In this document: positions 8,913-10,576 of the stretch, in pieces
Numbering within the stretch: the stretch's first letter is position 1
Layout: each line of letters starts with the position of its first letter
DNA from: Irpex lacteus
Lineage: Eukaryota; Basidiomycota; Agaricomycetes; Polyporales; Irpicaceae
Assembly (NCBI GenBank): GCA_001986395.2
Contig: MQVO02000309.1
Coordinates: 1-10,576, forward strand
DNA length: 10,576 bases
Direction of reading: 5' to 3'
Position numbers and translations under genes: made by a program
Notes under the pieces: model-generated
What the model saw: the letters and a program-made list of their open reading frames with translations, nothing else
Databases searched by the model: none
What the model was told of the DNA's origin: nothing

Positions 8913-9193
8913 CTTCATTTGTTCGATCCACCGCATGTAGCTGTGAAGCTTCAGTCCTGTCAGAGGGTGAAGCCCGGAGAATAGAAGAAAGTAACCACTG
9001 TTGTCAGATCCCGTAGTGAAGTCATAACCAAAGTATTATAACCATCTGATGTGTGAATCTTTACACGAGTGTTAAATAGTAGCCGCAGTGCTTCAAACAG
9101 TACTAGATGTGGACGTTGCTTCAGACTAAAACAGAAATCACCGTTGGACTTAATATGGAAGGATCCTTCAGCAATAGTAAATCCTACTACCAT
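8913..9193 (-). pseudogene. LAGLIDADG homing endonuclease, C-terminal fragment, frameshifted (unit 2)
   Basis: This is a copy of 5055-5335 with the same second motif (GFTIAEGSF), the same frame loss near 8963-8973 and the same half hairpin at its 5' end. Confidence 0.8.
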
Positions 9194-9221
9194 CCAAAAA
9201 AACTAGTTAGAATTATTTTAG
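9194..9221. repeat. Half hairpin repeat element, copy E of unit 2
   Basis: As at 5336-5363. Confidence 0.7.
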
Positions 9222-9227
9222 GGTACA

Positions 9228-9267
9228 GACTGTGTAATTTATTTAATTTTATTTTAAGTAGAGGGTC
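9228..9267. repeat. Junction repeat, internal copy (unit 2)
   Basis: It is identical to 5370-5409. Confidence 0.9.
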
Positions 9268-9845
9268 TATTTAACAATATAATTCTAACTAATACCCTTT
9301 GTGGAATATGGATAGACTAAGTAAATAGCTATCTTATTATTTATTCTAATTCTCTTTAACCTAAAGGATAATAAATACTCTATTTATTTAACTGAGTGTC
9401 CTCCCTCCAATTAACTTGGGTTCCAAAGAGTTAAGATTAGTACTAGAGGGATTCCCCCTTGTGTCCTCCCTCCAATTAACTTACAAATAATAACTAAAGA
9501 ATCAGAGTCCCAAAAACACTAGGAATTAGAATTCATTCTAATTAGTTTTTTGGGGGATTGTTAGAATAAGAATAAATTTAATTAAACAATTAAAATAAAT
9601 TAATGTTTGTTCTCTCAAAGATGAGTAAAGTTAAAGAATTTAAAGGGAGCTAGCGATTAATAATAAATAATCTTAGAATAATATTTTTATAATTATTTAA
9701 CTCTTTTCCCTACTCTATTTATTTAACTCTTCAAAAGAATAATAGTTTATTGTAATCACTCTCCACTCCACTTTAGTGGCTAGTGGCTTAATAAATTATT
9801 TAATTATTTTGGTAGGGGTTATTAAAATTTAATTAAATTTTAATT
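9268..9845. other. AT-rich stretch without gene (unit 2)
   Basis: This is a copy of 5410-5987. It holds the 22-base direct repeat pair (9396-9417, 9461-9482), hairpin copy F (9509-9556) and the 24-base palindrome (9821-9844). Confidence 0.5.
9509..9556. repeat. Hairpin repeat element, copy F of unit 2
   Basis: As at 5651-5698. Confidence 0.75.
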
Positions 9846-10038
9846 AGGGCACCTATAATAACATTAAGACAAACTGATCTGATAGTTATAGTAGCTTAGA
9901 GTTCTTTATCTCATATGGCTGTATGTATATTAAGTATATTCTCTTATAGTATCACAGGTTTAACTGGTAGTTTAGTATTATCAGTAGCTCATGGTTTTGT
10001 ATCATCAGGTCTACTTATTAAAGTAGGAGAAAGGGGAA
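9846..10038 (+). pseudogene. nad4: NADH dehydrogenase subunit 4, internal fragment with TAG in frame (unit 2)
   Basis: This is a copy of 5988-6180, with the TAG at 9897-9899 in place of the AYSS tyrosine. The frame then runs into the third junction repeat at 10059. Confidence 0.8.
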
Positions 10039-10058
10039 TAAGATTAAAAAGAAAGAAA

Positions 10059-10093
10059 GACTGTGTAATTTATTTAATTTTATTTTAAGTAGA
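10059..10093. repeat. Junction repeat, right end of the duplication (35 bases)
   Basis: This is identical to the first 35 bases of 2341-2380, after which the sequence differs. The 35-base repeat at both ends of the unit is the likely site of the unequal exchange that produced the tandem duplication. Confidence 0.9.
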
Positions 10094-10111
10094 TTAAAAA
10101 AGTATTGATTG
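10075..10111. repeat. 37-base repeat containing TTATTTTAAGTA, copy 3
   Basis: It is identical to 4667-4703 and overlaps the third junction repeat, joining the two repeat types into one longer element here. Confidence 0.85.
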
Positions 10112-10118
10112 TCTTTAT

Positions 10119-10397
10119 TTGCATCAACAAAATCTCAGTCTCAGTAAAGTATTTCTAGTGCATGTGTTAGAAGTGTTGTTGGTAGTACTCAGCAGTGAAC
10201 TGGTATGTATAGAAAAGTATAATAAAGATTTAGAAAGTGGAGTAATAAGTAATGAATGTAAATTTTTAGAGTACCGTAGTGAAAACAATCTATATCTCTC
10301 TAATGAGGAATTAATATTATTGGGTTTAGAATTAGTTATTCTTCTATCAAATAACAGTAATTTAATAGAAGTTAAGGTAATAAAAAGGATAAATTAA
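10119..10397 (+). CDS. Unrecognised 92-codon reading frame
   Basis: The frame is open from 10089, directly after the TAA in TTATTTTAAGTA, to TAA at 10395-10397. A TTG at 10119 is a possible start, and no ATG lies near it. The product has a leucine/valine-rich stretch early on (VFLVHVLEVLLVVLSSEL), then a polar part (IEKYNKDLESGVISNECKF) and a late leucine-rich stretch (ELILLGLELVILLSNN). It has the composition of an AT-rich mitochondrial accessory protein, but I recognise no motif. It could be the remains of a plasmid-derived or intron-derived gene truncated at the repeat. A half hairpin follows about 20 bases after its stop. Confidence 0.35.
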   Translation: MHQQNLSLSKVFLVHVLEVLLVVLSSELVCIEKYNKDLESGVISNECKFLEYRSENNLYLSNEELILLGLELVILLSNNSNLIEVKVIKRIN

Positions 10398-10417
10398 AAG
10401 TACTTCCAACAAAGAGC

Positions 10418-10430
10418 CTAGTTTTTTGGA
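10418..10430. repeat. Half hairpin repeat element, right arm
   Basis: CCTAGTTTTTTGG matches the right arm of the hairpin family. No left arm is nearby. Confidence 0.5.
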
Positions 10431-10536
10431 TAGATTTATAAACCATTCTCTATACTTTATCTGTTATCTAGAAATTATACAAAGAGTTATTGAAAATGAA
10501 AAACAAGATTTTACTGTTATACATAGACATAAATAA
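10426..10536 (+). CDS. Unrecognised short frame (36 codons), possibly a fragment
   Basis: The frame begins within the half hairpin and reads LDRFINHSLYFICYLEIIQ, then RVIENEKQDF, ending at TAA 10534-10536. There is no ATG and no recognised family. It may be the continuation of the broken gene to its left, or chance. Confidence 0.2.
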   Translation: MDRFINHSLYFICYLEIIQRVIENEKQDFTVIHRHK

Positions 10537-10576
10537 TATATCTGATGCATACGTAGAAAGAATTATAAATACATTC
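10496..10576 (+). CDS. Unrecognised frame running off the window
   Basis: From ATG 10496 the frame is open to the window end (27 codons): MKNKILLLYIDINNISDAYV, then ERIINTF. It overlaps the previous frame in another phase. It looks protein-like but is too short to assign. Confidence 0.3.
   Translation, partial: MKNKILLLYIDINNISDAYVERIINTF

Larger units (their letters stand above)
6201..10058. repeat. Tandem duplication, unit 2 (about 3.86 kb)
   Basis: This is a repeat of 2341-6200. Indels relative to unit 1 include one A fewer near 6441-6447, one G fewer near 6811, one C more near 7134, changed A runs near 7730-7748, one T fewer near 7950, one T fewer (8050 region), one T more near 8101-8108 and one A fewer near 8366. 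It is followed by the start of a third copy at 10059. Confidence 0.97.

Overview
The window looks like mitochondrial DNA of a filamentous fungus. It is very AT-rich. It holds recognisable pieces of cox1, nad1, nad4 and LAGLIDADG homing endonucleases. In the best-preserved cox1 exon, TGA stands at three positions where tryptophan is invariant (minus strand, 570-572, 723-725, 873-875), which fits mitochondrial code 4. No nuclear, bacterial or viral gene was recognised. A nuclear copy of mitochondrial DNA cannot be fully excluded, because most gene pieces are broken. The species is not identifiable from what I can see.

Layout. 1-540: AT-rich DNA that may be the 5' part of an intron on the minus strand. 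540-881: one open cox1 exon, minus strand, with haem/copper-site residues visible. About 945-1258: a frameshifted nad1 remnant on the plus strand, split by a hairpin repeat. 1877-2113: the C-terminal part of a LAGLIDADG endonuclease, minus strand. 2341-10058: a tandem duplication of a unit of about 3.86 kb (2341-6200 and 6201-10058), followed by 35 bases of a third copy. Each unit carries, in order, an unrecognised 71-codon reading frame (+), an endonuclease N-terminal fragment (-), a cox1 exon fragment (-), an N-terminal nad4 fragment (+), an endonuclease C-terminal fragment (-) and an internal nad4 fragment (+). 10089-10576: unrecognised reading frames of non-respiratory type.

Two repeat families organise the region. 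The first is an imperfect hairpin of about 45 bases with arms close to CCCCAAAAAACTAG and CTAGTTTTTTGGGG. It occurs in both orientations, as whole or half copies, at twelve places; one copy interrupts nad1 and one sits at the broken end of an endonuclease fragment. The second is an AT-rich repeat containing TTATTTTAAGTA. It marks the ends of both units of the duplication and the ends of several gene fragments.

No complete respiratory gene lies here. The picture is a recombination-prone, degenerate part of a large mitogenome in which short repeats have joined scraps of cox1, nad1, nad4 and intron endonucleases and then amplified a 3.86-kb block. The two units differ, as far as I can see, only by short indels, mostly in homopolymers, so the duplication is either recent, kept uniform by recombination, or affected by assembly error.
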